NCBI RefSeq assembly: GCF_028609885.1
Contig: NZ_CP063195.1
Coordinates: forward strand, 434,001-498,000
Reading direction: 5' to 3'
DNA length: 64,000 bases
Source: Corynebacterium jeikeium
Lineage (GTDB): Bacteria; Actinomycetota; Actinomycetes; Mycobacteriales; Mycobacteriaceae
Below the pieces are notes generated by a model. It saw only the letters and a list, made by a program, of their open reading frames with translations, did not search any database and had not been told where the DNA came from. A program made the translations under genes and the position numbers. Positions within the stretch are counted from its first letter, which is position 1. Every line of letters begins with the position of its first letter. This document shows, one piece after another, positions 41,724 to 51,084 of the stretch.

Positions 41724-41766
41724 CAGAGCCTTTCCCAGTAGAGGGAAAGTGCTCTGGGTCTTTTTG
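41724..41766 (+). terminator. Terminator of the rRNA operon
   Basis: CCCAGAGC...GCTCTGGG and CTTTCCC/GGGAAAG stems around AGTAGA, followed by TCTTTTT. Confidence 0.88.
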
Positions 41767-41810
41767 CCATTTCCGAGTTCTTGGCGTCTGCCTCTGTTGC
41801 TCCAAACGCT

Positions 41811-41816
41811 TATAAT
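41811..41816 (+). promoter_or_regulatory. Probable -10 box TATAAT for the ABC exporter
   Basis: Consensus TATAAT about 98 bases before the ATPase ATG; no good -35 at standard spacing. Confidence 0.4.
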
Positions 41817-41913
41817 TGCTTTAGTCGAACAATTTCGCCTCCCCGGGCATTATTTGCTCGTTTAGCCCACCAATTAGTGGAATTAGCCACCGAACTAGCT
41901 TGGAGCATCGTTG

Positions 41914-42666
41914 ATGAACCACTCAGAGAACAAGCAATTGCCCAGCGCCGCTCGGGCCGTGGATGTAAGGAAAATCTACGGTCACGGAGAAACTGAGGTT
42001 AAGGCACTCGACGGAATCTCCATCGACTTCCACGACGGGCAGTTCACCGCCATCATGGGGCCTAGCGGTTCCGGCAAATCCACACTTATGCATTGCATGG
42101 CTGGGCTTGATTCCATTTCTAGTGGTAAGGCATACATCGGCGATACCGACATCTCCACGCTTAACGACAAGCAGATTACCGCTCTACGCCGTGACCGCCT
42201 GGGCTTTATCTTCCAGTCTTTCAACTTGGTCCCCACCCTGACCGCAAAGGAAAACATCACCCTTCCGCTGGACATCGCAGGCCGCAAGGTCAACCAAGAC
42301 TGGTTTGACGAAGTTGTCGTACGCCTCGGGCTAAAAGACCGTCTAGATCACCGTCCGTCCGAGCTTTCAGGTGGTCAACAGCAGCGGGTTGCCTGCGCTC
42401 GCGCTTTGGTTGCTCAACCGGAGATCATCTTTGGTGACGAGCCAACTGGCAACCTCGATTCCAACAGTTCCGCAGAAGTACTCAGTATTCTGCGCAACGC
42501 CGTTGATAAGGACAACCAGACAGTTGTCATCGTTACCCACGATCCGAAGGCTGCCTCCTACGCAGACCGTGTTGTTTTCCTAGCCGACGGACGAATCGCA
42601 GATGAGCTAGAAAAGCCTGACGTGGACGCCGTTCTGGGCGTCATGGGCAAACTGGAGGACCACTAG
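41914..42666 (+). CDS. ABC transporter ATP-binding protein (MacB/LolD type)
   Basis: 250 residues from ATG at 41914 with GGAG eight bases before it (a TTG directly upstream is in frame). Walker [27 protein letters not shown] signature, Walker B IIFGDEPTGNLDS and VTHDPKAASYADRVVFLADGRI are of the MacB/LolD/FtsE class, which powers mechanotransmission-type exporters. It is followed two bases later by its FtsX-type permease partner. The substrate cannot be told; lipid, peptide or antibiotic export are all possible. Confidence 0.9.
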   Translation: MNHSENKQLPSAARAVDVRKIYGHGETEVKALDGISIDFHDGQFTAIMGPSGSGKSTLMHCMAGLDSISSGKAYIGDTDISTLNDKQITALRRDRLGFIFQSFNLVPTLTAKENITLPLDIAGRKVNQDWFDEVVVRLGLKDRLDHRPSELSGGQQQRVACARALVAQPEIIFGDEPTGNLDSNSSAEVLSILRNAVDKDNQTVVIVTHDPKAASYADRVVFLADGRIADELEKPDVDAVLGVMGKLEDH

Positions 42667-42668
42667 CC

Positions 42669-45308
42669 ATGTCCAACGCCACTCGTAGCGCTAAGCATCG
42701 TGGTCCAACCGATGCGGGGAAGTCTCATACCAACCACGCCCGCGCAGTTGCCAAGGTCTCCTACCGCAGTGTGTTGGCGAACAAGGTTCGTTTTCTACTC
42801 ACCATTCTTGCGGTAGTTCTGGGCACAGCTTTCATTTCGGGATCGCTCATGTTTACGGACATGATGCAGAAGTCCTTCGATGGTGTCTTCAGCAACATCT
42901 ACTCTTCAGTGGATGTCGAGGTCACCCAGAAGGACCCAACCAAGCCGATCACTCAGGAGACCAGGGAGAAGCTAGAGCAGCACAAAGACGTCAAGGGCGT
43001 CGCTATGGGCTCTGAGACGAGTGTTGTGGTCGCCAAGGACAACAAGCAGCTCAGCACCGGTGGCGCTCCTTCTGTAGTAGCACCCAATGACACCGGCGAA
43101 AACGCACCTGGTCCCGCCATCACCGTGGTCGACGGGCGCGAGCCCAAGGGGGCGAAGGAGGCGATAATCAACTCCGATGCCGCCGAGAAGCACGGCGTAC
43201 ACATCGGCGACACTCTGAAAGCCATCGACGTTCGCGATAGTCACGAGTACACAATCGTCGGTATCTACGACACAGACTTCTCTGTAGGCGGTTACCTCGG
43301 CCTGGCGCTTGACACCCAGGTCTATATCGACCGCTACACCAACGGCACTTTCCCTGACGGTTTTTGGTTGTCCGCGAAAGATGGCGTGACCGCGGAGCAA
43401 CTAAAGGAATCCGTCCAGGAAGATTTTCCTGAATACGAGGTTGTCACTGGCGACTCGATCGTGGAGAAGGCGACCCAGGAGATTCAGGACGGACTTAGCT
43501 TCGTCAACTACTTCCTGCTCGCCTTCGCTCTGGTCAGCCTATTGGTGGGCGCGTTCATCATCGCTAATACTTTTTCCATGGTCGTCGCCCAACGCATACG
43601 GGAGTTTGCGTTGCTGCGCTCTCTGGGAGCCTCCCGTGGCCAGCTGACAACTTCGGTTGTGTTCGAAGCCGTGCTTGTTGGTGTTGTCGGTTCGGCCTTG
43701 GGCATTCTGGCCGGCATGGGGCTGGCCAAGGGCATCTTCGCAATCATGGACATGGCCGGGTTCGGCCTGCCAAGCACTGGCCTCAGCCTCACCCTGCAGG
43801 CAGTGTTGTTGCCCCTCATTATCGGCGTGCTCATTACCGTGGCTTCCGCATGGTCTCCGGCGCGCCGTGCCGGTCGCGTACACCCGGTCGAGGCGATGCG
43901 CTCTGGCGATGTCTCCAGCGCATCACCGCTGAAGCTACGCACAATCTCCGGCGCCATCGTGTTCCTTCTCGGTGTCGCCGCCGCGGTGGTCGCTCTTGTT
44001 CTTAAGGACGCCGACACTGGTGCAAGGGCAAGCATTCTGGGTGTCGGTTCCCTGTTGGTGATTCTTGGCACCTTCCTGGTCTCTCCGGCACTATCCATTC
44101 CAGTTGTCCCCGCACTGGGGCGCGTCTTGGGCGCTCCATTTGGGACGGTTGGAAAGTTGGCGTCCACAAACTCCCGAAGGAATCCGCGACGCACCGCAAC
44201 AACAGCGTTCGCCCTGACCTTGGGCGTGGCGCTGGTGGCGGCGTTTGGAATGGTCGGCGCGACGATGAAGAGCGCCATGGAGGACATGATTGGTGACACG
44301 GTGAAGTCCGACCTGGTGGTCAGCGGCCCGCAGAACCAGGGCTTCCCACTGCCGCAGGGTGTGGAGAAGGCCGTAGACGAAGCAGATGGCGTGGGCTCGC
44401 ACTCGACCCTGGGAGTGGCGCCGGTTAGCGTAGGCAAGCCGTTAGCCGAAAGCAATGTGACCTATGCGGGGAATTATGCGTTCTACTTCAAGGGGCCTCT
44501 CGGTAAGTCCATGGGGCTTAGCTCCCTGGGAGAGGAAATGAAGTCCGACGAGCCGGGTTTCTATGCTTCCGAGAACAAGGCCAAGGCCATGAAGTGGAAG
44601 GTCGGCGACAAGGTGCCGATGTATCGCGTTGGTCAGGGCGAAATGGGCAAAATCAAGCTGCTGGGGATCTACACCGAGCCGCTGCAGTCGCAGACTCTGC
44701 TCAACGAGGCCGCGCTGAAGCCCTTCGTGGGGCAGGGCAAACCCCTCGACGAGACGGAAGATCTAAGCATCTTGCAGATTCTCGTCCACGGCGATGGGAA
44801 TATCAGCGAGAAGGATCTTAAGGACAACGTTAGCAAGGCCGTGGAGCCGTTCATCGTGGCAGATGTGCTGACTCCCACCGAGTACGCGGGTACCGTATCC
44901 AGCAGCATCGACCAGATGCTGATGATCCTGAATGCCATGCTGGCGCTCTCGATCCTGGTGGCGATCTTGGGCATCATCAACACCTTGGCGCTGAACGTGA
45001 TTGAACGCCGCCAGGAAATCGGCATGTTGCGTGCTGTGGGCATGTTCCGCAAGCAAGTGCGTCGCATGATCATCCTCGAGGCCGTGCAGATCGCCATCTA
45101 CGGCGCACTGGTGGGTGTGCTCATCGGCGTGGGCCTGGGCTGGGTCTTCGTAAAGGTGCTAGCTTCTGAGGGCTTGGACAACGCGGTCCTGCCGTGGCAG
45201 CTGCTGACTGGCATGATTGTGGGCTCCGGCATAGTGGGAGTGCTTGCCGCTCTGTGGCCGGCGCACAAGGCGGCGAAGACCACCCCGCTGGAAGCGATTG
45301 CCGACTAA
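42669..45308 (+). CDS. FtsX-type ABC transporter permease, double-domain form
   Basis: 879 residues. An N-terminal helix (LLTILAVVLGTAFISGSLMF, residues 37-56) and a large extracytoplasmic MacB-like domain (residues 60-260) precede an FtsX core of three helices (FLLAFALVSLLVGAFIIANTFSMVV onward). Then comes a second set: two central helices, another external domain (about residues 545-750) and a final FtsX core at the C-terminus (MLALSILVAILGIINTLALNVIERRQEIGMLRAVGM). The duplicated arrangement is common in actinobacterial exporters of the DUF214/lipoprotein-release type. One polypeptide can make a full transmembrane unit with two ATPase copies. Confidence 0.88.
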   Translation: MSNATRSAKHRGPTDAGKSHTNHARAVAKVSYRSVLANKVRFLLTILAVVLGTAFISGSLMFTDMMQKSFDGVFSNIYSSVDVEVTQKDPTKPITQETREKLEQHKDVKGVAMGSETSVVVAKDNKQLSTGGAPSVVAPNDTGENAPGPAITVVDGREPKGAKEAIINSDAAEKHGVHIGDTLKAIDVRDSHEYTIVGIYDTDFSVGGYLGLALDTQVYIDRYTNGTFPDGFWLSAKDGVTAEQLKESVQEDFPEYEVVTGDSIVEKATQEIQDGLSFVNYFLLAFALVSLLVGAFIIANTFSMVVAQRIREFALLRSLGASRGQLTTSVVFEAVLVGVVGSALGILAGMGLAKGIFAIMDMAGFGLPSTGLSLTLQAVLLPLIIGVLITVASAWSPARRAGRVHPVEAMRSGDVSSASPLKLRTISGAIVFLLGVAAAVVALVLKDADTGARASILGVGSLLVILGTFLVSPALSIPVVPALGRVLGAPFGTVGKLASTNSRRNPRRTATTAFALTLGVALVAAFGMVGATMKSAMEDMIGDTVKSDLVVSGPQNQGFPLPQGVEKAVDEADGVGSHSTLGVAPVSVGKPLAESNVTYAGNYAFYFKGPLGKSMGLSSLGEEMKSDEPGFYASENKAKAMKWKVGDKVPMYRVGQGEMGKIKLLGIYTEPLQSQTLLNEAALKPFVGQGKPLDETEDLSILQILVHGDGNISEKDLKDNVSKAVEPFIVADVLTPTEYAGTVSSSIDQMLMILNAMLALSILVAILGIINTLALNVIERRQEIGMLRAVGMFRKQVRRMIILEAVQIAIYGALVGVLIGVGLGWVFVKVLASEGLDNAVLPWQLLTGMIVGSGIVGVLAALWPAHKAAKTTPLEAIAD

Positions 45309-45349
45309 AGCAGGGACCTTGTCCGGGGTCGAAACTACAATGGCTAACT

Positions 45350-46336
45350 ATGAGCGAGCAGACCCCGAACTCCGACATTGTTAACCTGCCAGGCACTAGC
45401 GGTGACGTGCAGGCTGGCGTGGAACCGCTGAATGCTAGACAGCAGCTGGGCCAGCTAAACAACTTCTTTGAGGATAACTACCCGGAGATCTTCAATTCCC
45501 TTGTCAATGACGAGGGAATCCCTTACAAGGAGCAGTCCTGCCCCGTCCCCGCCGAGCTGGTGGACGAGACGGAGCGTATGTGGGCGCGAGTCCCCGATCT
45601 GCTTGCGCACAGCAGCTTGCTGGTGCTGGGCGCGGGGTTGGATCACCGCATGCCGCACGTCGCCTATACCTCCCAGGTGCAGGCCGAACCATGGACGTCG
45701 CAGCATCCTTCACTGCCGGATGGGGTAGTTGGAACGGTATTGACGCCCCCTGATCCCACCGGGGCCGTAGCCGTCAGCCTGCACGGCGGACCAGGCTGGT
45801 TCGGTGACGGTGCAAGCCACGACCAGTTCTGGCTTCCCCTCTTCGCCGCTCTTGCGGAGCGTTCCGGGGTGACCATTGTGGATCTGACATATCCGTTGCC
45901 CGGCTACGGATCCTGGGACCTTACTCAGCAGGACGTGGCGGAAGCGGTTGTGCAGATCAAGGAGGAGCTGGCGCCAAAGTCCTTCGGCCTGGTGGTGTTC
46001 GGCAGTGGACTGGTGGCCGCGGGCCAGGTGGTGGGATCGGCACTGAGCTCGGCTCTGGGGCCGGACTTTAAGCTGGATTTTTTGACGGCGCTCAGCCCGC
46101 GAATTCCGGAAGGATTCGCGGTGGATATTGCAGGGGTGCCCACAGCAGTCTCCTATGCAAAGTTCGACAGCAGGGGAACCGCAGGGGGCGTCATTAAGAA
46201 GTACTTCGAGGAAAGCGGCGCCGAGGTGCAGTTTTACGAGTACGACAGTGAACATATCATTGCGGCTCCCGCGGTGTGGCGACAGCGAGTGGATGAGCTG
46301 GCGGAATGGCTGCAGAAGGCAGTTGCGGATTGTTGA
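45350..46336 (+). CDS. Alpha/beta hydrolase, esterase-like
   Basis: 328 residues from ATG at 45350, 41 bases after the permease. VSLHGGPGWFGDG is an oxyanion-hole HGGPG motif (residue ~143). A Ser-containing elbow reads LVVFGSGLVAAG, but the classical GxSxG is altered (F at the first Gly position), and DSEHII near residue 305 could supply His. It may be a weak or inactive hydrolase. It may be cotranscribed with the exporter. The stop codon lies inside the palindrome that precedes the next gene. Confidence 0.65.
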   Translation: MSEQTPNSDIVNLPGTSGDVQAGVEPLNARQQLGQLNNFFEDNYPEIFNSLVNDEGIPYKEQSCPVPAELVDETERMWARVPDLLAHSSLLVLGAGLDHRMPHVAYTSQVQAEPWTSQHPSLPDGVVGTVLTPPDPTGAVAVSLHGGPGWFGDGASHDQFWLPLFAALAERSGVTIVDLTYPLPGYGSWDLTQQDVAEAVVQIKEELAPKSFGLVVFGSGLVAAGQVVGSALSSALGPDFKLDFLTALSPRIPEGFAVDIAGVPTAVSYAKFDSRGTAGGVIKKYFEESGAEVQFYEYDSEHIIAAPAVWRQRVDELAEWLQKAVADC

Positions 46337-46341
46337 ACAAC
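46329..46341. promoter_or_regulatory. Palindromic operator variant ATTGTTGAACAAC upstream of the NRAMP-like gene
   Basis: TTGTTGAACAA is a perfect inverted repeat fitting TNGTNNNACNA and nearly the same as the sites at 25206 and 53579. It lies 41 bases before the transporter ATG and covers the stop of the hydrolase gene. Confidence 0.55.
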
Positions 46342-46381
46342 ATTCTAAAGTGATACAAATCACTGATAGAAAGGTGCCGAC

Positions 46382-47641
46382 ATGTCGAACACAGATCAGC
46401 ACGAGGGCAGCACGCCCGCAGAAAGCAAACCAGCAGGCGGAAAGCCCGAAGCTGCCCGCGCGGCTACATTCACCGCGTCAATGGGCGCAATGTTCCTCAT
46501 GGCCACCAGCGCCATCGGCCCGGGATTCATCACCCAAACCACCGTGTTTACGGTGGAGATGGGCGCGGCGTTCGCGTTTGCGATCCTCGTCTCCATCCTG
46601 GTGGACATCGCCATCCAGCTGAACGTTTGGCGCGTGCTGGGCGTATCCGGCAAGCGCGCCAACGAGTTGGGCAATGAGATTCTGCCGGGGCTCGGCTGGG
46701 TCATGGCAGCGTTCGTGTTCATCGGCGGGCTGATCTTCAACATCGGCAATATCGGCGGAACGGGCTTGGGTATCAATGCGATGCTCGGCTGGGACCCACT
46801 GCTAGGCGGCGGGTTGTCCGCAGCGATCGCGATCTTCATCTTCCTGTCGAAGCGCGCGGGTATGGCTCTGGACCGCATCGTTGTTGGCCTGGGTGCCATC
46901 ATGATTTTGCTGATGATTTACGTCGCAGTAGTTTCCGCGCCGCCACTAGGTGAAGCTCTGAGAAACACAGTGGCGCCGACCGAGGTGGACTTCCTGGTGA
47001 TCACCACCCTTATCGGCGGCACGGTCGGTGGATACATCACCTTCGCGGGCGCACACCGCATGATTGATTCCGGGCAGACTGGAGTACAGAACGTCAACAC
47101 GATCACCAAGGTTTCGGTCTCCGGCATCATCGTGACCGGTGTGATGCGTACGCTTCTGTTCCTGGCGATCCTGGGCGTGGTCGCTTCGGGCGTGACGCTG
47201 GCCGGCGATAACATGGCCGCAGACGCGTTCCGCCATGCCGCTGGCGACATCGGCGTGCGCTTCTTCGGCGTGGTGCTGTGGGCCGCAGGCCTGACCTCTG
47301 TGGTGGGGGCTTCCTACACCTCCCTGACCTTCGTTACCCCGCAGTCGATGAAGAAGTCCACCTTCAACTGGCTCGTCGTGGCTTTCATCGCCGTGTGCGC
47401 TGTGATCTACCTGATCCTGAACCAGGCTCCGCAGAAGCTGTTGATCTTCGCCGGGGCTTTCAACGGCCTAATCCTGCCGATCGGCTTCGCCGTGGTTCTG
47501 TGGGTGGCCTGGCGCCGCCGCGACCTGCTGCAGAACTACAAGTACCCAACCTGGCTGTTGGTGGTGGGCGTGATTACCTGGGTGCTGACGGTCTATCTGG
47601 GATGGAACTCCATGAGCAAGCTTCCGGGCATCTGGGCATAA
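46382..47641 (+). CDS. NRAMP-family membrane transporter, YcsG type
   Basis: 419 residues, about eleven hydrophobic segments after a 35-residue hydrophilic tail. The first transmembrane region reads MFLMATSAIGPGFITQTTVF, the NRAMP-like helix 1, where the metal-binding DPGN of true divalent metal carriers is replaced by SAIGPGF. This matches the YcsG branch found next to pxpA (ycsF) genes. Likely function: uptake of an organic substrate, perhaps 5-oxoproline, or a cation; specificity is inferred only from neighbourhood. GAAAGGTG precedes the ATG. Confidence 0.75.
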   Translation: MSNTDQHEGSTPAESKPAGGKPEAARAATFTASMGAMFLMATSAIGPGFITQTTVFTVEMGAAFAFAILVSILVDIAIQLNVWRVLGVSGKRANELGNEILPGLGWVMAAFVFIGGLIFNIGNIGGTGLGINAMLGWDPLLGGGLSAAIAIFIFLSKRAGMALDRIVVGLGAIMILLMIYVAVVSAPPLGEALRNTVAPTEVDFLVITTLIGGTVGGYITFAGAHRMIDSGQTGVQNVNTITKVSVSGIIVTGVMRTLLFLAILGVVASGVTLAGDNMAADAFRHAAGDIGVRFFGVVLWAAGLTSVVGASYTSLTFVTPQSMKKSTFNWLVVAFIAVCAVIYLILNQAPQKLLIFAGAFNGLILPIGFAVVLWVAWRRRDLLQNYKYPTWLLVVGVITWVLTVYLGWNSMSKLPGIWA

Positions 47642-47682
47642 GAAGAATCGGAGCATAAGAGGTAGAAAAGGGAGCCACGGAA

Positions 47683-48498
47683 ATGGCAGACGAGGTCGTA
47701 GGGCAGGAGTATCAGGGGAATCCAGGTGCATTCTCGCCACAACAGGCGCGTCAGATCTTCCGCGCCGGCACCGTGGCTCACACCTCGGGCTACTCGCGGG
47801 GCTATGCACAGGCGAACCTGATCACCCTGCCCCAAGAGCAAGCATTCGACTTCCTGCTGTTCGCCCAGCGCAACCCGAAGCCGTGCCCGCTGCTCGGCGT
47901 GCTGGAGGCCGGACAGGTTTCCTCCGAGCTGCTGGCGGACGGGGACATACGCAGCGACATTCCTCTGTACCGCGTGTACCGCAAAGGCCAGCTGGACAGC
48001 GAGGTCCCGGACGTGCGCGACGTATGGCGCGAAGATCTAGTCAGCTTTATCATTGGCTGTTCTTTCACATTCGAGACCGCGCTTCTGGATAACGGCGTGC
48101 CGGTGGAACACATCGCCCAGGGCAAGAACGTGCCCATGTATCGCACGAGCATTCCCACCAATTCCGCGGGGGCTTTCTCTGGCCCGATGGTCGTCTCCAT
48201 GCGCCCCATCCCGGCTGCACAAGTAGCCGACGCGGTACGCATTACCTCCCGTTACCCGGCAGTACACGGCGCTCCGGTGCATGTGGGTGATCCTGCCGCC
48301 ATCGGCATCCAAGATCTGAACAACCCGGACTTCGGCGAGGCTGTGGATATCCCCGCCGGCACAATCCCTGTCTTCTGGGCGTGTGGCGTGACCCCTCAAT
48401 CGGTGGTGATGGAATCCAAGCCCGAATTCGCGATCTGCCACGCCCCTGGGCACATGTTGATCACCGATGCGCGCGACCTGCAGTACCAGGTGCCCTGA
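47683..48498 (+). CDS. YcsI-type hydro-lyase / D-glutamate cyclase-like protein (DUF1445)
   Basis: 271 residues. [87 protein letters not shown] and [11 protein letters not shown] are the DUF1445 motifs. Relatives of this domain occur in D-glutamate cyclase, which interconverts D-glutamate and 5-oxo-D-proline. In this setting, a role in the same chemistry is likely. It follows the carrier by 41 bases and is convergent with the GntR gene. Confidence 0.8.
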   Translation: MADEVVGQEYQGNPGAFSPQQARQIFRAGTVAHTSGYSRGYAQANLITLPQEQAFDFLLFAQRNPKPCPLLGVLEAGQVSSELLADGDIRSDIPLYRVYRKGQLDSEVPDVRDVWREDLVSFIIGCSFTFETALLDNGVPVEHIAQGKNVPMYRTSIPTNSAGAFSGPMVVSMRPIPAAQVADAVRITSRYPAVHGAPVHVGDPAAIGIQDLNNPDFGEAVDIPAGTIPVFWACGVTPQSVVMESKPEFAICHAPGHMLITDARDLQYQVP

Positions 48499-48533
48499 GT
48501 ACACACCCCAGAGAGAAACCTCGTGCGCGTTTC

Positions 48534-49178
48534 TTAGCCGAAATAACGCTCGATGTTATCGCCCGTGCGCTGTAGGAACCTGGCCAGCTGACTTGCTGCC
48601 TCCTGCCAACGCTCTTCTGCGATTAGATCTGTCACCGTGCGGTTCTGCGCGATGAACTCCACGTGGAACTCGTGGTTCAGGCGGTTGGCGCGGGCAAACC
48701 CCAGGCGCATCTGCGCCAAAATACGATCCATTGACTGGTTCAGCCCCTCGGACCCTGCACTGGCGACAATCGCGCGGTGAAAATCCTGGTTCGCATCCGC
48801 GATAGCACGGATATGCTCGTCGGTGGCATGGGAACCCACGGAATCTCGCAGATCTTCGGCGGTGGAGACGATCCCCTCCAACTTGTCCAAGCCTTTCCGT
48901 TGGCCCCACAGAAGTGCCCCCGGCTCCAGCACTGTGCGGGCAGCGTACATGTCAGCCAAGTCCTCACGAGTGGGCTCCGCAATAAAAACACCCCGGTTGG
49001 GGATCCGCTCCAGCAGGCCCTCCGAAACCAGGGTGGCGAAAGCTTCCCGCAGAGTGTTGCGGGAGATTCCCAGCGACTGGGCCACGTTCACCTCATTGAG
49101 CTTCTCGCCCGGTGCATAGGCACCGGAAGCGATGCCGTCAAGAAGAGCTGAATGCGCGATAGCCGACTGGGAGTGCAT
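48534..49178 (-). CDS. GntR-family regulator with FCD domain
   Basis: 214 residues. An N-terminal winged helix (LLDGIASGAYAPGEKLNEVNVAQSLGISRNTLREAFATLVSEGLL, residues 10-55) is followed by an FCD ligand-binding domain (DLADMYAARTVLEPGALLWG, then DFHRAIVASAGSEGLNQSMDRI with a metal-binding His). FadR-subfamily regulators bind TNGTNNNACNA palindromes, exactly the type found at both ends of this island. It starts 14 bases after the biotin carboxylase stop, in the same operon. The ligand may be 5-oxoproline or a dicarboxylate. Confidence 0.88.
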   Translation of the reverse strand: MHSQSAIAHSALLDGIASGAYAPGEKLNEVNVAQSLGISRNTLREAFATLVSEGLLERIPNRGVFIAEPTREDLADMYAARTVLEPGALLWGQRKGLDKLEGIVSTAEDLRDSVGSHATDEHIRAIADANQDFHRAIVASAGSEGLNQSMDRILAQMRLGFARANRLNHEFHVEFIAQNRTVTDLIAEERWQEAASQLARFLQRTGDNIERYFG

Positions 49179-49192
49179 AGCAGTACAGCTTA

Positions 49193-51019
49193 TTACGCAA
49201 TGTGCCCCAGTGCGTCACCCTTCGACACATTGTCGCCCGGATTCAGCTGCGCCAGCGTGATAGTACCGGCGGACTTGGCCTCCACCGTGGATTCCATCTT
49301 CATGGCCTCGATAGTGGCGATCGGCTGGCCGACCTCCACGGAATCGCCATCGGCGACCTGCCACTTCACCAGCACACCGGTGTACGGGCACACCACGGCG
49401 TTAGCGTCGGTGCTGCCACCGGCGGAGCTACCCGCCGAGGCGTCCGCGCCGGAGTTACCATCGGCCGCGCTGGAACCGGTGGTGGAGGAGGCCGAGGTGG
49501 CGTCCGCACCTGAAGAAGCAGCGGTAGCAACGCCGAAGGAAGAAGGAAGGCTCACGCGGTGCAGGCGGCCGTCGATCTCCACGGTAAGAGTAGTGCGCTC
49601 GGTGTAGGCATCCTCGACGTCCTCGGGGGAAGATCCTGCATAACCCGCGCCGATGCCCGGCTCGTACTCCTTATCCACCCAGTCGGTGTAGACGTGCAGA
49701 TCGTCACCGCAGAACGCGGGGTGGGTAACGATGTCCTTGTGGAACGGCAGTACGGTGCGCACCCCCTGAATGCGCATCTCAGCCAAAGCAGCCTGGGCGC
49801 GGCGTAGAGCAATCTCGCGATTCGGTCCCTTGACGATCAGCTTGGCCATCAGGGAATCGTAGAATCCCGGGATGGTGGAGCCAGCGCGCACGCCCGCGTC
49901 TACGCGGATGCCCGGACCCGTCGGAACCTCGAACTGGGTGACGGCGCCGGGAGAGGGGACGAAGCCATTGGCAGCGTCCTCCGCGTTGATGCGGAACTCG
50001 AAGGCGTGACCGTCGCTGACCGGATCCTCATCGAAGCTGAGCGGCAGGCCGGCGGCGATGCGGAACTGCTCGCCGACGATATCCACTCCAGTCACGACCT
50101 CGGTGACGGGGTGCTCGACCTGCACGCGGGTGTTGACCTCTAGGAAGCTGACGGTGCCGTCCTCGGCGACGATGAACTCCACGGTGCCCGCGCCCGTGTA
50201 GTTCGCAGCCTGGCAGATGGAGCGGGAGCCCTCGATGATGTCGGTACGCTGCTTATCCGTCAGGAACGGCGCCGGGGCCTCCTCGACGAGCTTCTGGAAG
50301 CGGCGCTGCACAGAGCAATCGCGCGTGCCAACGACGCGCACGTTGCCGTGCGTATCGGCCAGCACCTGCGCCTCCACGTGGCGGGGCTTGGTCAGGAATT
50401 TCTCCACGTAGCACTCGCCACGACCGAAGGCTGCCTTGGCCTCACGACCTGCGGACTCGAAGGCGGCCTCGATGTCGTTGTAATCGTGCACGACCTTCAG
50501 ACCACGGCCACCGCCGCCGAATGCGGCTTTGATGGCGATGGGCATGCCGTGCTCGTCGGCGAAATCGCGGGCCTGCTCCCAGTTCGGGATCGGATCCGGG
50601 GTGCCGGGCGCCAGCGGGGCGCCAACCTCGGTGGCCAGGGCGCGAGCAGCGACCTTGTTGCCCAGGGTCTCAATGGCCTCCGGTGTGGGGCCGACCCAGG
50701 TCAAACCAGCCTCCGCGACGGCGCGGGCGAAGTCTGCATTCTCCGAAAGGAAGCCGTAGCCGGGGTGCACGCAGTCTGCGCCAGCACGCAGGGCGATATC
50801 CAGTAGGGCTGGGATGTTCATGTACGTTTCAGCGGCGGTATTGCCGGGCAGGGTGTAAGCCTCGTCGGCGATCTTTGCGTGCAGGTTGTCCACGTCTGCC
50901 TCGGAAACGACGGCGATGGAGCGAATGCCGAGGTCCCGGGCTGCGCGGGCGATGCGAACGGCGATCTCGCCGCGGTTGGCGATGAGGACGGTCTGTAGTG
51001 GGAAGGTCTCGTGGCTCAT
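49193..51019 (-). CDS. Biotin carboxylase-BCCP fusion linked to the 5-oxoprolinase genes
   Basis: 608 residues from ATG at 51019 (AAGGAACG upstream). The biotin-carboxylase part (VLIANRGEIAVRIARAARDLG, FGGGGRGLKVV, FLEVNTRVQVEHPVTE, residues 10-455) is followed by a low-complexity Ser/Ala/Gly linker (about residues 485-530) and a biotinyl domain with EAMKMES near residue 575. No carboxyltransferase of the acyl-CoA type is nearby; instead the partner genes encode PxpB-PxpC, whose AHS1/AHS2 domains also occur inside urea carboxylase. It might supply carboxyl-biotin to that pair. Confidence 0.88.
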   Translation of the reverse strand: MSHETFPLQTVLIANRGEIAVRIARAARDLGIRSIAVVSEADVDNLHAKIADEAYTLPGNTAAETYMNIPALLDIALRAGADCVHPGYGFLSENADFARAVAEAGLTWVGPTPEAIETLGNKVAARALATEVGAPLAPGTPDPIPNWEQARDFADEHGMPIAIKAAFGGGGRGLKVVHDYNDIEAAFESAGREAKAAFGRGECYVEKFLTKPRHVEAQVLADTHGNVRVVGTRDCSVQRRFQKLVEEAPAPFLTDKQRTDIIEGSRSICQAANYTGAGTVEFIVAEDGTVSFLEVNTRVQVEHPVTEVVTGVDIVGEQFRIAAGLPLSFDEDPVSDGHAFEFRINAEDAANGFVPSPGAVTQFEVPTGPGIRVDAGVRAGSTIPGFYDSLMAKLIVKGPNREIALRRAQAALAEMRIQGVRTVLPFHKDIVTHPAFCGDDLHVYTDWVDKEYEPGIGAGYAGSSPEDVEDAYTERTTLTVEIDGRLHRVSLPSSFGVATAASSGADATSASSTTGSSAADGNSGADASAGSSAGGSTDANAVVCPYTGVLVKWQVADGDSVEVGQPIATIEAMKMESTVEAKSAGTITLAQLNPGDNVSKGDALGHIA

Positions 51020-51084
51020 GGGTTCGTTCCTTGTCGTTGCGGTCGTTGCGGTTGTTGTCGTCTTGAGCGTTGTGTCGGGGCGCA

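Noticed and set aside
43508..44455. 315-codon minus-strand frame opposite the FtsX-type permease
   Set aside because: Antisense to a well supported membrane protein; Arg/Thr/Ala-rich shadow composition.
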